Below, piece by piece: positions 8,878 to 20,490 of a stretch of 64,000 bases of DNA. Made by a program: the position numbers and the translations under genes. Origin of the DNA: Citrobacter werkmanii NBRC 105721 (lineage in GTDB: Bacteria > Pseudomonadota > Gammaproteobacteria > Enterobacterales > Enterobacteriaceae); contig BBMW01000015.1 in NCBI GenBank assembly GCA_000759755.1, positions 1 to 64,000 of the forward strand, in the 5' to 3' direction. The notes under the pieces are model-generated. The model was not told the DNA's origin. It worked only from the letters and a program-made list of their open reading frames with translations, and did no database searches. Within the stretch, counting starts at the first letter, position 1; each line of letters opens with the position of its first letter.

Positions 8878-10164
8878 ATGCCAAATCAGACTCACACCTT
8901 CTTCATCTTCTGCTATTCCCTCACGCGTCACAAAAACACCCGCAGCCGCAATCAACGTTTCACCATAAAAAAGCAGCGGCGTGGTATCTCGTCGCCAGGG
9001 TGGAATCCCCTGCTCCTGCCAGATTTTCTTTAATTTACGTCCACCGTTACGCCCGACAATATGTAATACGCCTGGCGCTTTAAAACGAATACTGACCAGC
9101 TCGTCCGCTTTAGGCACGCGCAATTCGCCTGCGGAGATTAACTGCACCGATCCCAGCCCAACGGGCAGCGTCAGCGGCGTTTGCCAGCATGGCCAAGGAA
9201 TGACGGTTTCGCTGTGCCCGTCGACCGGTTTCACCCACCACAGTTGCGACTGGTAGCGACGAATGTCGAACCCTCCAAGGCGAAAACAGGGGGAAGCATC
9301 CTCTCGTGCCAGCGCGACTTCCTGCCAGATACGTTCCAGAGCGTCACGGGAAGGCATTGGCGCATGTAATCCCGCCAGCCAGCGGCGAAGCAGCGCAGCG
9401 CGCCGCACATCGCTCATCATCATAAGCGGCGCCAGCAACAGTGTGCCTTGGGCCGTGACACAGTCGGCTAGATCGCTGGCAAGCAATTCATCCAGCAAGC
9501 TCTCCTGCTCGGCGCACAGCGCTGCGCTGCGGGCTGTAGCTTGCGCGAAGTGTGGCCAACGCTGTTGCAGCAAGGGAGTAACGCGCAATCTGAGGAAATT
9601 GCGATCGTAGGTATCATCCTGATTACTTTCATCTTCGATCCAGCATAATTGGTGCTGTCGCGCCCACCCTTCCAGCGCCTCTCGTGTTTGCGCCAGCAGC
9701 GGTCGGATCAGTTGGGTTCCGGCGAACGGTGAGCTTTCCCCCATGGCGGAAAGCCCGGCAGGACCACTGCCGCGCTTAAGTGCCAGCAGAAAGGTTTCGC
9801 ACTGGTCATCCAAATGCTGGGCGGTCATCAGTACCTCGCCCGGCAGTAACGTCTGTGCAAATGCGTGATAGCGCGCCCGCCTCGCCTGAGCTTCTATACC
9901 CAGGCCATCATCCTCCAGACGGACCCGTTCAACCACCAACGGCACCTGCCACTGCGCGCATATCGATTCACAGTGCTGCACCCAACTGTCCGCATGGGGA
10001 CTTAGTCCATGATGAATATGGATTGCGCGCAACGTAACGTCAGGGTGCTGTGCTCGCCACAGCACTAACTGATGCAGCAGCACGGTGGAGTCCAGCCCGC
10101 CGCTAAAGGCGACCAGAATCGATTGAGAATTCAGCAGTGAAGTATTCAGCGTGAGTGTTGTCAT
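8872..10164 (-). CDS. tilS: tRNA(Ile)-lysidine synthase TilS
   Basis: 430 aa N-type ATP pyrophosphatase that converts cytidine 34 of the CAU-anticodon tRNA-Ile to lysidine, switching it from Met to Ile decoding. The PP-loop SGGLDS is at residues 21-26. The central substrate-binding region and the C-terminal TilS-C domain follow (with [20 protein letters not shown] near 380). Start and length match E. coli MesJ/TilS. The stop lies inside a REP unit. It is essential in most bacteria. Confidence 0.96.
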   Translation of the reverse strand: MTTLTLNTSLLNSQSILVAFSGGLDSTVLLHQLVLWRAQHPDVTLRAIHIHHGLSPHADSWVQHCESICAQWQVPLVVERVRLEDDGLGIEAQARRARYHAFAQTLLPGEVLMTAQHLDDQCETFLLALKRGSGPAGLSAMGESSPFAGTQLIRPLLAQTREALEGWARQHQLCWIEDESNQDDTYDRNFLRLRVTPLLQQRWPHFAQATARSAALCAEQESLLDELLASDLADCVTAQGTLLLAPLMMMSDVRRAALLRRWLAGLHAPMPSRDALERIWQEVALAREDASPCFRLGGFDIRRYQSQLWWVKPVDGHSETVIPWPCWQTPLTLPVGLGSVQLISAGELRVPKADELVSIRFKAPGVLHIVGRNGGRKLKKIWQEQGIPPWRRDTTPLLFYGETLIAAAGVFVTREGIAEDEEGVSLIWHA

Positions 10165-10225
10165 GATGGTTACTTACAATGGCATTGCCCGGCACGTTAC
10201 CGGGCTAACGCCACAATAACAAGCC

Positions 10226-10615
10226 TTACAGCTCATACAGTTCGAGCGGTAATCCGTCGGGATCGTTAAAAAACGTAAAGCGTTTGCCGGTAAAAGGATC
10301 GATGCGTACCGCCTCACACTTCACATCGCGAGCCTCCAGATGCGCGATCGCTTTCTCTACATCATCCACACTGAACGCCAGATGACGTAAACCACAGGCT
10401 TCCGGTCGACTCGGGCGGCAAGGTGGAAATGGGAAAGAAAAGAGCTCAATCACATACTGACCGTTCAATGCCAGATCGCCTTTCCAGGAGTCACGCTCTT
10501 CCCGGTAGGCTTCGCTCATCAGGGTGAAGCCCAGCACATCGCAGTAAAATGCCTTACTCACCACGTAGTCCGTCGCAATAATGGCAATATGGTGAACCTG
10601 TTTTAATCCCAGCAT
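10226..10615 (-). CDS. yaeR: VOC (glyoxalase/bleomycin-resistance) family protein YaeR
   Basis: 129 aa single-domain vicinal-oxygen-chelate protein. The metal-ligand pattern of the fold is visible as HHIAI near the start, the mid-protein GLRHLAFSVDD block and ELYEL at the C-terminus. The substrate is unknown; related small VOC proteins are isomerases, lyases or dioxygenases. It lies between ldcC and tilS on the same strand, 67 bp after ldcC, so it may be cotranscribed with either. Length equals that of E. coli YaeR. Confidence 0.9.
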   Translation of the reverse strand: MLGLKQVHHIAIIATDYVVSKAFYCDVLGFTLMSEAYREERDSWKGDLALNGQYVIELFSFPFPPCRPSRPEACGLRHLAFSVDDVEKAIAHLEARDVKCEAVRIDPFTGKRFTFFNDPDGLPLELYEL

Positions 10616-10682
10616 AGCGTCATCGCCTCTTTCGTTTGTTCTTTCAGCACGTTACTCGTGCGTAATGGGTTCAGGCAAGTCG

Positions 10683-12821
10683 TTATGCCATTTTTAAGAC
10701 TCTCACACGATACACGCCATCCTCACCCAGTTTAGCGCCATGGATATCGGTTTCAAATCCAGGATAATGATGGCCCACTGAACACAGCATCAGCAGGAAA
10801 TCGAGTACAGCCCGGCTTTTTTCCGTGATCATTTCACCAGGCATCAAGAGCGGTACTCCGGGCGGATAAGGCAGGATCATATTGGCGGAAACGCGCCCCA
10901 CCAGTTGATCAAGCGCCACCGTTTCAACCTCACCTTTGATCTGCCGCTGCCAGGCCTGATGCGGCGTCATTTTCATTTCCGGTAAGGTATCAAATGCCCG
11001 CAGCATCAGCCCGGAGAGATCGTGCTGGCGAATAAGCCTATGGATCCCCTGCGCCAGATCCTGAATACGCATATTGCGATAAAAGTCGGGATCCTCGGCA
11101 TAGAGATCCGGCAGCATGTTTTTCACGCGTAAATTCAGATCGTACGAACGCTTAAATTCCGTCAGGCCGCGCAGCAGGCCCATCGCCCGGGTTTTATCAA
11201 TACCGATGCTGAACAGGAACAACAGATTATACGGTCCCGTTTTTTCGACAACCACGCCGCGTTCATCAAGGAATTTCGCCACCAACGCGGCGGGGATCCC
11301 CTCTTCACTCATATTTCCTTGTTCATCCATCCCCGGCGTCAGAATAGTGACTTTCACCGGGTCGAGGAACATGTGGTCGGCGTCAGCATCGACAAATCCG
11401 TGCCAGTCTTCACCAGGCGCTACCGGCCAGCATTCTGCTTCATCCACCCTTTCCGGCTGCCAGATATCAAAAAACCAGCCATCCGACTCTTCACGCAACC
11501 GCTGCACTTCTTTACGAAAATGCAGCGCCCGCTCCACCGAACGATTGATTAACCGCTTGCCTGAATTGCCTCGCAGCATGGCCGCTGCGGTTTCTATCGA
11601 GGCAACAATCGGGTAACTCGGCGAAGTGGATGTGTGCATCATAAAGGCTTCGTTGAAGGTGTCTTCGTCGTAGTCACCCTTAATGTGGATCAGAGAAGCC
11701 TGTGACAACGCCGCCAGCATCTTGTGGGTAGACTGGGTTTCAAAAATCACCTTCCCCGGCACGCGCTCACCGCTCATCCCGCTTTTCCCCTGATAGATCG
11801 GATGAAAATGGGTATATGGCACCCAGGCTGAATCAAAATGGATAGAGGGCACATCCAGCGTTTGCTTGATCCAGTTGGTGTTATACAGCAGGCCGTCATA
11901 GGTAGAGTTGGTGATCACCGCATGCACAGGCCATTGCGCCTGGGGGGTCTCCTCTATCTTGCTTTCAATGCTTGCACGGGTAAATTCCCTTCGGGGGATA
12001 CCACCCAGAATACCCAACGCATTACGCGTCGGCTTCAACCAGATTGGCACCACATCGCTCATCATCAGCAAATGCGCCAACGACTTATGACAGTTGCGGT
12101 CAATCAACAGCGTACTGCCGGTTGGTGCGGCATACATACCAACAATTTTATTGGAGGTGGACGTGCCGTTGGTCACCATATAGCTCTGCTCGGCGCCAAA
12201 AGTGCGCGCGATATACTCCTCCGCTTCCAGGTGCGGGCCGGTATGATCCAGCAGCGAACCCAGCTCGGTCACAGAAATGGACACATCGGCTTTCAGCGTA
12301 TTGCCGCCAAAGAAATCATAGAACAAGCAGCCGACCGGGCTTTTCTGGTATGCCGTTCCCGCCATATGACCGGGCGTGCAGAAGGTATACTTTCCTTCCT
12401 TCACATAGGTAAATAGCGCTTTGGTAAAAGGCGGCGTGATGTTATCCAGATATTCACTGGTGTACTGGCGGATGCGGGTGGCAATGTCTTCAGACTGGCC
12501 CAGCGCATACTCAAAAAACCACAGCGCCATGCGCAGATCATGGGCGCTGACATCCATAGTCGAATGGGTATTAATAAAGGCGTAGAGCGGAAGATATTCG
12601 TTTAGCTGGTTGATCTCACTGCACAGATCGAGACTGTATTCATCCCAGTCAAAAATGACGCCGCAAATTCGCGGGTTATGTTCGATAAACTTCAGCAGGT
12701 CAACGCTATTCTGCGGCCAGATAATCTGAAAACCCTGCTGTTGTAGCGCACGCTCAAGTTCCTTGATGGGCTCATCTTTATAAAAGACGCCATGCGGTCC
12801 CATGATGGCAATGATATTCAT
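10683..12821 (-). CDS. ldcC: Constitutive lysine decarboxylase LdcC
   Basis: 712 aa PLP-dependent fold-type I decarboxylase converting lysine to cadaverine and CO2. The wing (response-regulator-like) domain covers about residues 1-129, then the linker, the core PLP domain and the C-terminal domain. The PLP lysine is K367 in STHKMLAAL. The CTPGHMAGT block at 148-156 is typical of Orn/Lys/Arg decarboxylases. Synteny next to accA and yaeR marks it as the chromosomal LdcC rather than acid-induced CadA. It is one residue shorter at the C-terminus than E. coli LdcC. Confidence 0.95.
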   Translation of the reverse strand: MNIIAIMGPHGVFYKDEPIKELERALQQQGFQIIWPQNSVDLLKFIEHNPRICGVIFDWDEYSLDLCSEINQLNEYLPLYAFINTHSTMDVSAHDLRMALWFFEYALGQSEDIATRIRQYTSEYLDNITPPFTKALFTYVKEGKYTFCTPGHMAGTAYQKSPVGCLFYDFFGGNTLKADVSISVTELGSLLDHTGPHLEAEEYIARTFGAEQSYMVTNGTSTSNKIVGMYAAPTGSTLLIDRNCHKSLAHLLMMSDVVPIWLKPTRNALGILGGIPRREFTRASIESKIEETPQAQWPVHAVITNSTYDGLLYNTNWIKQTLDVPSIHFDSAWVPYTHFHPIYQGKSGMSGERVPGKVIFETQSTHKMLAALSQASLIHIKGDYDEDTFNEAFMMHTSTSPSYPIVASIETAAAMLRGNSGKRLINRSVERALHFRKEVQRLREESDGWFFDIWQPERVDEAECWPVAPGEDWHGFVDADADHMFLDPVKVTILTPGMDEQGNMSEEGIPAALVAKFLDERGVVVEKTGPYNLLFLFSIGIDKTRAMGLLRGLTEFKRSYDLNLRVKNMLPDLYAEDPDFYRNMRIQDLAQGIHRLIRQHDLSGLMLRAFDTLPEMKMTPHQAWQRQIKGEVETVALDQLVGRVSANMILPYPPGVPLLMPGEMITEKSRAVLDFLLMLCSVGHHYPGFETDIHGAKLGEDGVYRVRVLKMA

Positions 12822-12876
12822 GCGTTCCTCCTGGAAAAACCTTAGTTAAGCATAGCCTGGTCAAACAACAGGTAAA

Positions 12877-12904
12877 AAAAGGGCCACAGCATTGTGGCCC
12901 TTTT
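12877..12904 (-). terminator. Intrinsic terminator after accA
   Basis: GGGCCACA (12881-12888), loop GCAT, TGTGGCCC (12893-12900), flanked by A- and T-runs that extend the stem. On the minus strand a run of seven T follows. It ends the long uppS-to-accA cluster before ldcC. Confidence 0.9.
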
Positions 12905-12919
12905 CAGAATGAATGCAGT

Positions 12920-13879
12920 TTACGCGTAGCCGTAGCTCATCAGACGCTGGTAACGACGGTTTTTCAGATCTTCTTTACCTAACACATCAAGATCGGCGAG
13001 ATCGGTCAGCAGTTGCGCTTTCAGTGACGCCGCCATGGCTTCCGGGTTGCGGTGCGCGCCACCCAGCGGTTCAGGAATGATAGAGTCGATAAGCTTCAGC
13101 TCTTTCAGACGCGGCGCGATAATGCCCATCGCTTCAGCGGCCAGCGGCGCTTTATCCGCGCTTTTCCACAGAATGGAAGCACAACCTTCCGGGGAGATAA
13201 CGGAATAGGTGCTGTATTGCAGCATGTTCACTTTATCGCCTACGCCGATCGCCAGCGCGCCGCCGGAACCACCTTCACCGATAACGGTGCAGATGACCGG
13301 TACGCTCAGACGCGACATTTCACGCAGGTTACGCGCGATGGCTTCAGACTGACCACGTTCTTCAGCGCCCACGCCCGGGTAAGCCCCAGGGGTGTCGATG
13401 AAGGTAATGATCGGCATGTTGAAACGTTCAGCCATTTCCATCAGACGCAGCGCTTTGCGATAGCCTTCCGGCGCTGGCATGCCGAAATTACGACGAATTT
13501 TTTCTTTGGTCTCACGGCCTTTCTGATGACCAATGATCATCACCGGACGGCCATCCAGACGCGCGATACCGCCGACGATAGCTTTGTCATCCGCATAGGC
13601 ACGATCGCCCGCCAGCTCATCAAATTCATCAAACGCCAGGCGGACATAATCCAGGGTGTACGGACGCTGTGGATGGCGCGCCAGTTGGGCTACCTGCCAT
13701 GCGCCAAGATCGGCGAAGATTTTACGCGTCAGTTCTACGCTTTTTTCACGCAGGCGATGCACTTCTTCATCGATGTTAATATCCAGTTTCTCATCCTGAC
13801 GGCTAACCGCAGTCAGAGAATCGATTTTTGCTTCCAGCTCTGCAATCGGCTGTTCAAAATCAAGGAAATTCAGACTCAT
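12920..13879 (-). CDS. accA: Acetyl-CoA carboxylase carboxyltransferase subunit alpha AccA
   Basis: 319 aa alpha subunit of the carboxyltransferase that, with AccD, moves the carboxyl group from biotin to acetyl-CoA to make malonyl-CoA, the first step of fatty-acid synthesis. An N-terminal coiled segment (about 1-50) precedes the crotonase-like domain. The oxyanion-hole and acyl-CoA loop [15 protein letters not shown] is near 200-215. It lies 12 bp after dnaE at the end of the cluster and is followed by a strong terminator. Length matches E. coli. Confidence 0.97.
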   Translation of the reverse strand: MSLNFLDFEQPIAELEAKIDSLTAVSRQDEKLDINIDEEVHRLREKSVELTRKIFADLGAWQVAQLARHPQRPYTLDYVRLAFDEFDELAGDRAYADDKAIVGGIARLDGRPVMIIGHQKGRETKEKIRRNFGMPAPEGYRKALRLMEMAERFNMPIITFIDTPGAYPGVGAEERGQSEAIARNLREMSRLSVPVICTVIGEGGSGGALAIGVGDKVNMLQYSTYSVISPEGCASILWKSADKAPLAAEAMGIIAPRLKELKLIDSIIPEPLGGAHRNPEAMAASLKAQLLTDLADLDVLGKEDLKNRRYQRLMSYGYA

Positions 13880-13891
13880 AGTATTCCTGTA

Positions 13892-16800
13892 TTAGTCAAA
13901 CTCCAGTTCCACCTGCTCCGAACCAATAAGGCCGCGGAGATCGTTTAGCAAACGATCGCTCGGAGAGACACGCCACGTCGCGCCAAAACGCAACCGCGCA
14001 CGTGCATCCGCCCTCTGATAGTAGAGATGTACTGGAATTGTCCCCGAGCGGTGGGGTTCCAGAGACTGACGGAGTCGGTTTAAAAGCTGGTCATCAATTT
14101 GCCTGTCCGTCAGCGAGATAGCAAGCCCGCGAGCATATTTTTCCCGGGCTTCGTCAATATCCATGACTTCACGGGCCATCATTTTAAGCCCGCCGCTGAA
14201 GTCATCAAAGCTGACCTGTCCGCTGACGATAAGTATGCGGTCTTTTTCCAGCAATTGCTGGTATTTATCCAGGGCATCGGTAAACAACATAACTTCCAGA
14301 CGCCCGGAACGGTCATCCAGTGTACAGATGCCGATACGATTACCGCGCTTGGTGACCATTACCCGCGCGGCAATGACGAGCCCCGCAGCCGTGGTGACTT
14401 TACCACGTTCTGTCGGATGCATGTCTTTCAGCCTGTGGCCTCCAACATAGCGCTCAATTTCTTTTAAATACTGGTTGATGGGGTGTCCCGTCAGGTAAAG
14501 CCCTAACGTTTCACGCTCACCGTCTAATACTACCTGCTCAGGCCACGGTGTACAGTTGGCATAAGACTGTTCAATTTGTTCCGGCTCTTCCGCCAGCACG
14601 CCAAACATATCAGCCTGGCCAATAGCCTCGGCCTTCGCATGCTGATCGGCGGCTTTTAGCGCATCATTCAGCGAATTCATCAACGCCGCGCGGTGTGGGC
14701 CAAGGCGGTCAAACGCCCCGGACATAATCAGTTTTTCCAGCACCCGGCGATTGAGTTTTTTGATATCCGTACGCGCACAGAGATCAAACAGCTCGCGGAA
14801 GTAACCGCCTTCGTTGCGCGCCTCAATAATAGCTTCAATTGGCCCTTCACCCACGCCTTTTATCGCGCCGATGCCGTAAACAATCTCGCCATCATCGTTA
14901 ACGTGGAAATGGTAAAGCCCGGAGTTAATGTCTGGCGGCAGGATTTTTAACCCCATGCGCCAGCATTCATCCACCAGCCCGACCACTTTCTCGGTGTTAT
15001 CCATATCGGCCGTCATTACCGCCGCCATAAACTCGGCAGGGTAATGTGCCTTCAGCCACAGCGTCTGGTAAGAGACCAGCGCATAGGCAGCGGAGTGTGA
15101 TTTGTTAAATCCGTAACCGGCGAATTTCTCCACCAGGTCAAAGATTTTCATCGCCAGTTCGCCGTCGACGCCGCGCTTTTTCGCCCCTTCTTCAAAGGTG
15201 CCGCGCTGCTTGGCCATCTCTTCCGGCTTTTTCTTACCCATCGCACGACGCAGCATATCCGCGCCGCCAAGCGTATAACCGGATAGCTCCTGGGCAATCT
15301 GCATAACCTGTTCCTGATACAGGATAATGCCGTAGGTCGGCTCCAGTACCGGCTTCAGACACTCATGCTGCCATTGTACGTCCGGGTAGGAAATCTCTTC
15401 GCGGCCATGCTTACGGTCGATAAAGTTATCTACCATCCCCGACTGTAGCGGGCCTGGGCGGAACAGGGCCACTAGTGCGATCATATCTTCGAAGCAGTCA
15501 GGCTGCAGACGTTTGATCAGATCCTTCATGCCGCGGGATTCAAGCTGGAATACCGCGGTGGTCTCCGAGCGTTGCAGCATGTCGAAGCTTTTCTTATCGT
15601 CAAGCGGAATGGCCGCGATATCCAGCGGCGGCTCGCCGTTCTTTTCACGGCGGGCGTTGATCATCTCCAGCGCCCAGTTGATGATGGTCAGCGTGCGCAG
15701 ACCCAGGAAGTCGAACTTCACCAGGCCGGCGTATTCCACGTCGTTCTTATCAAACTGAGTAACCGGGTGTAGCCCCTGTTCATCGCAGTATAGCGGCGCA
15801 AAATCGGTAATTTTGGTCGGGGCGATAACCACACCACCGGCGTGCTTACCGGCGTTACGCGTGACGCCTTCCAGCTTACGCGCCATATCGATCAGCGCTT
15901 TAACCTCTTCATCCGCCTCATAGATTTCCGGCAGTTGGGGTTCAGCTTCGAAGGCTTTCGCCAACGTCATGCCCGGATCGGGCGGCACCAGTTTCGAAAT
16001 ACGATCCACGAAGCCGTACGGGTGCCCCAGCACGCGGCCCACGTCACGGATAACCGCTTTTGCCGCCATCGTACCGAAAGTAATAATCTGCGAAACCGCG
16101 TCACGACCGTACATTTCCGCCACGTGTTCAATAACCTGGTCGCGTTTCTCCATACAGAAGTCAACGTCGAAGTCGGGCATTGATACACGTTCCGGGTTGA
16201 GGAAACGTTCGAACAGCAGGTCAAATTCCAGCGGATCCAGGTCGGTAATTTTTAGCGCATAGGCCACCAGCGAACCTGCGCCGGAACCACGTCCCGGGCC
16301 GACTGGTACACCGTTATCCTTCGACCACTGGATAAATTCCATAACGATCAGGAAGTAGCCTGGGAATCCCATCTGGTTGATAACCTGTAGCTCAACATCC
16401 AGACGTTCATCATATTCCGGACGGCGCCTGGCGCGCTCTTCCGGATCCGGGAAGAGGAACTCCAGTCGCTCTTCCAGACCCTCTTTCGACTTGGCCACGA
16501 GGAAGTCCTCGGTGGTCATATCGCCGGTCGGGAACTGCGGCAGGAAATATTCGCCAAGGCGCACCGTGACGTTACAGCGTTTGGCGATTTCGACGGTGTT
16601 TTGCAGCGCCTCCGGGATATCGGAGAACAGTTCGCACATCTCGTCTTCGCTGCGCATATACTGCTGCGCGGAGTAGTTACGCGGACGTTTGGGATCGTCA
16701 AGGGTGAATCCGTCGTGGATCGCCACACGGATTTCATGCGCGTCGAAATCACCGGTTTCCAGGAAGCGAACATCGTTGGTCGCCACCACCGGCAAACCAC

Positions 16801-17374
16801 GCCTTTCGGCCAGTTCTACCGCGGCATGCAGATAGTTTTCTTCATCTTGTCTGCCGGTACGGATCAGCTCAAGGAAGTAGCTATCCGGAAAATGCGCTTC
16901 GTAAAACGCCACGCATTCGTCAACCAGGGCGCTATTACCGCGCAACAAGCTACGTCCGACGTCGCCCATGCGACCGCCGGAGAGCAAAATCAAACCTTCT
17001 TTTAGCTCGACCAGCCAGTCCCTGTCGATGACCGGCCCTTCTGCGCCATAACCGCGCTGATAGGCTTTTGATATCAACAACGTCAGATTCTGATAGCCGG
17101 TATTGTTAGCGGCCAGCACGGTGAGTTGCGTGAGTTCATCACCCAATAGCTCACTGCGGACATGAAAATCTGCACCAACAATCGGTTTAATACCGGCGCC
17201 GTGACCCGCTCCGTAAAACTTCACCAGACCACAGAGGTTGGTAAAATCGGTAATCGCCAGCGCGGGCATGCCTAACGCGGCCGCCTTCTTCACCAGCGGC
17301 CCGGTTTTCGCCAGCCCATCGATCATGGAGTAGTCGCTGTGCACCCGGAGGTGGACGAAACGTGGTTCAGACAT
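13892..17374 (-). CDS. dnaE: DNA polymerase III subunit alpha DnaE
   Basis: 1160 aa C-family replicative polymerase. The N-terminal PHP domain starts at [11 protein letters not shown] (6-16). The catalytic palm carries PDFDVDF at 400-406 with D401 and D403, and the third aspartate is expected near 555. The beta-clamp binding motif QADMF lies near 920. The C-terminal OB-fold and tau-binding regions follow. I use the ATG giving [10 protein letters not shown]. An upstream in-frame start at 17395 would add seven non-family residues. It sits between rnhB and accA as in E. coli. Confidence 0.98.
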   Translation of the reverse strand: MSEPRFVHLRVHSDYSMIDGLAKTGPLVKKAAALGMPALAITDFTNLCGLVKFYGAGHGAGIKPIVGADFHVRSELLGDELTQLTVLAANNTGYQNLTLLISKAYQRGYGAEGPVIDRDWLVELKEGLILLSGGRMGDVGRSLLRGNSALVDECVAFYEAHFPDSYFLELIRTGRQDEENYLHAAVELAERRGLPVVATNDVRFLETGDFDAHEIRVAIHDGFTLDDPKRPRNYSAQQYMRSEDEMCELFSDIPEALQNTVEIAKRCNVTVRLGEYFLPQFPTGDMTTEDFLVAKSKEGLEERLEFLFPDPEERARRRPEYDERLDVELQVINQMGFPGYFLIVMEFIQWSKDNGVPVGPGRGSGAGSLVAYALKITDLDPLEFDLLFERFLNPERVSMPDFDVDFCMEKRDQVIEHVAEMYGRDAVSQIITFGTMAAKAVIRDVGRVLGHPYGFVDRISKLVPPDPGMTLAKAFEAEPQLPEIYEADEEVKALIDMARKLEGVTRNAGKHAGGVVIAPTKITDFAPLYCDEQGLHPVTQFDKNDVEYAGLVKFDFLGLRTLTIINWALEMINARREKNGEPPLDIAAIPLDDKKSFDMLQRSETTAVFQLESRGMKDLIKRLQPDCFEDMIALVALFRPGPLQSGMVDNFIDRKHGREEISYPDVQWQHECLKPVLEPTYGIILYQEQVMQIAQELSGYTLGGADMLRRAMGKKKPEEMAKQRGTFEEGAKKRGVDGELAMKIFDLVEKFAGYGFNKSHSAAYALVSYQTLWLKAHYPAEFMAAVMTADMDNTEKVVGLVDECWRMGLKILPPDINSGLYHFHVNDDGEIVYGIGAIKGVGEGPIEAIIEARNEGGYFRELFDLCARTDIKKLNRRVLEKLIMSGAFDRLGPHRAALMNSLNDALKAADQHAKAEAIGQADMFGVLAEEPEQIEQSYANCTPWPEQVVLDGERETLGLYLTGHPINQYLKEIERYVGGHRLKDMHPTERGKVTTAAGLVIAARVMVTKRGNRIGICTLDDRSGRLEVMLFTDALDKYQQLLEKDRILIVSGQVSFDDFSGGLKMMAREVMDIDEAREKYARGLAISLTDRQIDDQLLNRLRQSLEPHRSGTIPVHLYYQRADARARLRFGATWRVSPSDRLLNDLRGLIGSEQVELEFD

Positions 17375-17398
17375 CTTCAGATTCCTTCGACACAAGAA

Positions 17399-17995
17399 TC
17401 AGGACGTGAGTCCCAGTGCGCGTTTGACGGGGCCAAAACTGCGGCGATGGTGCTCTGTCGCGCCATACAGTGCCAATTTTTCCAGATGAAAAGCAGTTGG
17501 ATAGCCTTTGTGCTGTGCAAAACCATACTGCGGAAAAACCGTATCCAGCGCAGCCATTTCAGCATCGCGGGTCACTTTTGCCAGTATTGACGCTGCGCTA
17601 ATCTCCGCAACGCGGCTATCACCTTTGACTACCGCCATCGACGGTACCGGTAATGCCGGGCAACGATTGCCGTCAATCAGTACGTATTCTGGCGCAATAT
17701 GCAGACCCGCGACCGCACGCTGCATCGCCAGCATGGTGGCATGCAAAATATTCAGATCGTCGATTTCATGCGGTTCTGCACGGCCTACGCTCCAGCTTAA
17801 CGCTTTTTCTTTGATTTCATCAAACAGCGCCAGGCGACGTTTTTCTGACAGTTTTTTTGAGTCGTTAAGACCGATAATCGGGCGAGCCGGATCCAGAATA
17901 ACGGCAGCAGTAACAACCGCACCGACCAAAGGACCACGCCCGACTTCATCCACACCCGCCACTAAATGCGTATGCGGATAAACAAATTCAATCAT
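17399..17995 (-). CDS. rnhB: Ribonuclease HII RnhB
   Basis: 198 aa endonuclease that cuts RNA in RNA-DNA hybrids and starts removal of single misincorporated ribonucleotides. The family motif GVDEVGRGP gives catalytic D16 and E17. D108 (in LIDGNR) and D126 (in KGDSRVA) complete the metal site. The start overlaps the lpxB stop by 4 bp. It lies 24 bp upstream of dnaE, an apt pairing of replication and ribonucleotide repair. Confidence 0.97.
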   Translation of the reverse strand: MIEFVYPHTHLVAGVDEVGRGPLVGAVVTAAVILDPARPIIGLNDSKKLSEKRRLALFDEIKEKALSWSVGRAEPHEIDDLNILHATMLAMQRAVAGLHIAPEYVLIDGNRCPALPVPSMAVVKGDSRVAEISAASILAKVTRDAEMAALDTVFPQYGFAQHKGYPTAFHLEKLALYGATEHHRRSFGPVKRALGLTS

Positions 17996-19140
17996 TGCGC
18001 TAACTCCAGGACTGCATCCGCTGCCTGCTCATCGGCATTGCAACGGATCTGCTGGTGCAGTTCACGGAATGTGTCGTGCATCGCATGGCTGGTTTTGCCA
18101 TTCGCCAGTAACGGCAACAGCGCTTGCGCCAGCGCATGCGGCTCACACTCTTCCTGCAACAGCTCTTTAACCAGTTCTCTTCCCGCTAACAGGTTAGGTA
18201 GCGAAACGTAATCCGTTTTCACCAGACGCTTCGCCAGCCAGAAGGTGAAGGGTTTCATGCGGTAGCCGACCACCATCGGACACTTTGCCAGCATACACTC
18301 CAGCGCAGCGGTGCCTGAAGCCAGCAGTGCGGCGTCGCTGGCCACCATCGCTTCACGTCCCATGCCATTAAGCAGATGCACGGAAAGCTCCGGCGCAACC
18401 TCAGCCTTGATACGCTCAAACTGCTCCCGGCGTTTGGCATTGACCAGCGGCACCACCACTTCGAGATCCGGGTAATGCTGACGTAACAGCTGCGCCGTTT
18501 TCAGAAAATCGGCGCTGAGCATCTCCACTTCAGCGCCACGGCTTCCAGGCAGCAGCGCCAGGCAGTGAGCATCGTGGGGAATACCCAGAATATCACGTGC
18601 CGCGTTTTTATCCGGATCCAACGGCATGGCATCCGCCATGGTGTGGCCGATAAAGCGGCACGGGACGTTAAATTTGTCATAAAACGCTTTTTCGAAAGGC
18701 AGAAAGGCCAGCACCATATTGGTGGATCTGCCTATTTTGAAAACGCGTTTCTGTCGCCACGCCCAGACGGACGGACTGACATAATGAATGGTTTTTATGC
18801 CCTGCTTTTTCAAGTTCCCTTCAAGGGTAATATTGAAATCAGGCGCATCAATACCAACGAATACATCCGGCTTGAGATCGGTGAATCGACGAGTGAGATC
18901 GGCACGAATATGCAGTAAACGGCGCAGACGTCCGAGCACTTCAACAATGCCCATAACCGCCAGTTCTTCCATTTCGTACCAGGCTTCACAGCCTTCGGCC
19001 TGCATTAGCGGCCCCGCCACGCCAACAAAACGCGCATTGGGAACACGAGCTTTGAGTGCGCGAATTAGCCCTGCACCAAGAATATCGCCGGAGGTTTCTC
19101 CGGCGACGAGGGCAATCGTTAAAGGACGCTGCTCAGTCAT
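17992..19140 (-). CDS. lpxB: Lipid-A-disaccharide synthase LpxB
   Basis: 382 aa GT19 glycosyltransferase that joins 2,3-diacylglucosamine-1-phosphate and UDP-2,3-diacylglucosamine to form the beta-1,6-linked lipid A disaccharide. The product starts [19 protein letters not shown], with the conserved GETSGD motif at 14-19. It is a peripheral inner-membrane protein of the GT-B fold. Its ATG shares one base with the lpxA stop, and its end overlaps rnhB. It is essential in the Raetz pathway. Confidence 0.97.
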   Translation of the reverse strand: MTEQRPLTIALVAGETSGDILGAGLIRALKARVPNARFVGVAGPLMQAEGCEAWYEMEELAVMGIVEVLGRLRRLLHIRADLTRRFTDLKPDVFVGIDAPDFNITLEGNLKKQGIKTIHYVSPSVWAWRQKRVFKIGRSTNMVLAFLPFEKAFYDKFNVPCRFIGHTMADAMPLDPDKNAARDILGIPHDAHCLALLPGSRGAEVEMLSADFLKTAQLLRQHYPDLEVVVPLVNAKRREQFERIKAEVAPELSVHLLNGMGREAMVASDAALLASGTAALECMLAKCPMVVGYRMKPFTFWLAKRLVKTDYVSLPNLLAGRELVKELLQEECEPHALAQALLPLLANGKTSHAMHDTFRELHQQIRCNADEQAADAVLELAQ

Positions 19141-19928
19141 TAACGAATCAGACCACGCGTTGAGCGCTCAAAGAAGTCGCTGAAAGCCTGGACATCGGGG
19201 TACTGTTTCGCCAGTTCGGCGATTTCCGGCTTCACTTCTTCCAGCGTTTTACCGCTACGGTACAACGCTTTGTAGGCATTACGAATCGCGGTAATCGCTT
19301 CGCGGGTGAACCCACGACGCTTCAGACCTTCGATGTTGACGCCAAACGGCGTCGCGTGGTTGCCCTGGGCGATAACGTACGGTGGCACATCCTGAGCAAC
19401 GCCAGAACAGCCGCCAACCATCACATGCGCGCCGATGATGCAGAATTGATGCACCGCAGTCATACCGCCGATGATAACAAAATCATCCAGCGAAACATGT
19501 CCGGCAAGCGTGGCGTTATTCGCCAGAATACAGCGGTTGCCTACCGTACAATCATGCGCGACGTGCGCATTAATCATCAGTAAGTTATCGCTGCCCACCT
19601 TAGTCACTCCACCGCCCTGCACTGTGCCACGATGAATGGTGACGCTTTCGCGGATGCGGTTGCGATCGCCAATTTCCACGCGGGTCGGTTCGCCAGCATA
19701 TTTAAGATCCTGGTTAACTTCGCCGATGGAGGCAAACTGATAGATCTCGTTATCGCGACCAATTTTTGTATGGCCATTCACGACAACGTGAGACTTCAGT
19801 ACGGTACCCTCACCAATTTCAACATGGGGTCCAACAATACAAAATGGGCCAATGTGAGCGTTAGCGCCAATACTGGCGCCCTCTTCCACAATGGCGGTAG
19901 GGTGAATAAAGGCGGATTTATCAATCAC
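19140..19928 (-). CDS. lpxA: UDP-N-acetylglucosamine acyltransferase LpxA
   Basis: 262 aa left-handed parallel beta-helix enzyme that adds R-3-hydroxymyristate from ACP to UDP-GlcNAc, the first step of lipid A synthesis. Hexapeptide repeats run from the N-terminus to about residue 185. The catalytic H125 (with H122) is in [11 protein letters not shown]. The C-terminal helical domain closes the trimer. It lies 3 bp after fabZ and next to lpxB. Length matches E. coli. Confidence 0.97.
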   Translation of the reverse strand: MIDKSAFIHPTAIVEEGASIGANAHIGPFCIVGPHVEIGEGTVLKSHVVVNGHTKIGRDNEIYQFASIGEVNQDLKYAGEPTRVEIGDRNRIRESVTIHRGTVQGGGVTKVGSDNLLMINAHVAHDCTVGNRCILANNATLAGHVSLDDFVIIGGMTAVHQFCIIGAHVMVGGCSGVAQDVPPYVIAQGNHATPFGVNIEGLKRRGFTREAITAIRNAYKALYRSGKTLEEVKPEIAELAKQYPDVQAFSDFFERSTRGLIR

Positions 19929-19931
19929 GTA

Positions 19932-20387
19932 TCAGGCCTCCCGGCTACGGGCACACATCATCGTTGCTTCGCACACAACTTTACCGTCGACCAGCGCAAC
20001 CCCTTTAAAACGGGTCAGGCCACGGCGCGTTTTCTCGAAAGTCACTTCCATGATCATCTGATCGCCCGGCACGACAGGACGCTTAAAGCGTGCTTCGTCA
20101 ATACCCGCGAAATAGTACAGTTCGCCTGGTTCCAGTTTTCCTACGCTTTTAAACGCAAGGATACCAGTGGCCTGCGCCATCGCTTCCAGAATCAGTACGC
20201 CAGGGAAAATAGGTTTGCCCGGGAAGTGGCCCTGGAAGAAAGGCTCATTAACGGATACATTTTTCACTGCGCGCAGAAAACGACCTTCTTCAAAATCCAG
20301 CACACGGTCAACCAGCAGAAACGGAAAACGGTGCGGCAGAAGTTCTAAAATCTCTTCAATATGCAGAGTATGAGTGTTAGTAGTCAA
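19932..20387 (-). CDS. fabZ: 3-hydroxyacyl-ACP dehydratase FabZ
   Basis: 151 aa hot-dog fold dehydratase of fatty-acid elongation. Catalytic residues H54 (in FQGHFPGKP) and E68 (in VLILEAMAQ) are in place. FabZ competes with LpxA and LpxC for the 3-hydroxymyristoyl-ACP pool, which explains its position between lpxD and lpxA. The start [10 protein letters not shown] and the length agree with E. coli FabZ. Confidence 0.97.
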   Translation of the reverse strand: MTTNTHTLHIEEILELLPHRFPFLLVDRVLDFEEGRFLRAVKNVSVNEPFFQGHFPGKPIFPGVLILEAMAQATGILAFKSVGKLEPGELYYFAGIDEARFKRPVVPGDQMIMEVTFEKTRRGLTRFKGVALVDGKVVCEATMMCARSREA

Positions 20388-20429
20388 AATACTCTTCCTG
20401 TCAAAATATACTAAAAGGCAATAATAACA

Positions 20430-20463
20430 CGGCCTGTCGCAATCGTATGAATGGGACAGGCCG
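20430..20463. other. Perfect 9-bp inverted repeat between lpxD and fabZ
   Basis: CGGCCTGTC (20430-20438) and GACAGGCCG (20455-20463) are separated by a 16-base loop in the 103 bp gap. No T-run follows, so a terminator is unlikely. It could form an mRNA hairpin between two genes of one operon, for example a processing or stability element. Function is not established. Confidence 0.55.
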
Positions 20464-20490
20464 AAAAGTCAGACATGCAAAAAAGGTGCT

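Noticed and set aside
10187-10205. GCCCGG/CCGGGC hairpin between yaeR and tilS
   Set aside because: Six-base-pair stem with no T-run on either strand; too weak to call a terminator.
13052-13948. 298-codon open frame opposite accA and the end of dnaE
   Set aside because: Antisense shadow of accA; no start signals and no family match.
19632-20348. 238-codon open frame opposite lpxA and fabZ
   Set aside because: Spans two confirmed overlapping reading regions on the other strand; no supporting evidence.
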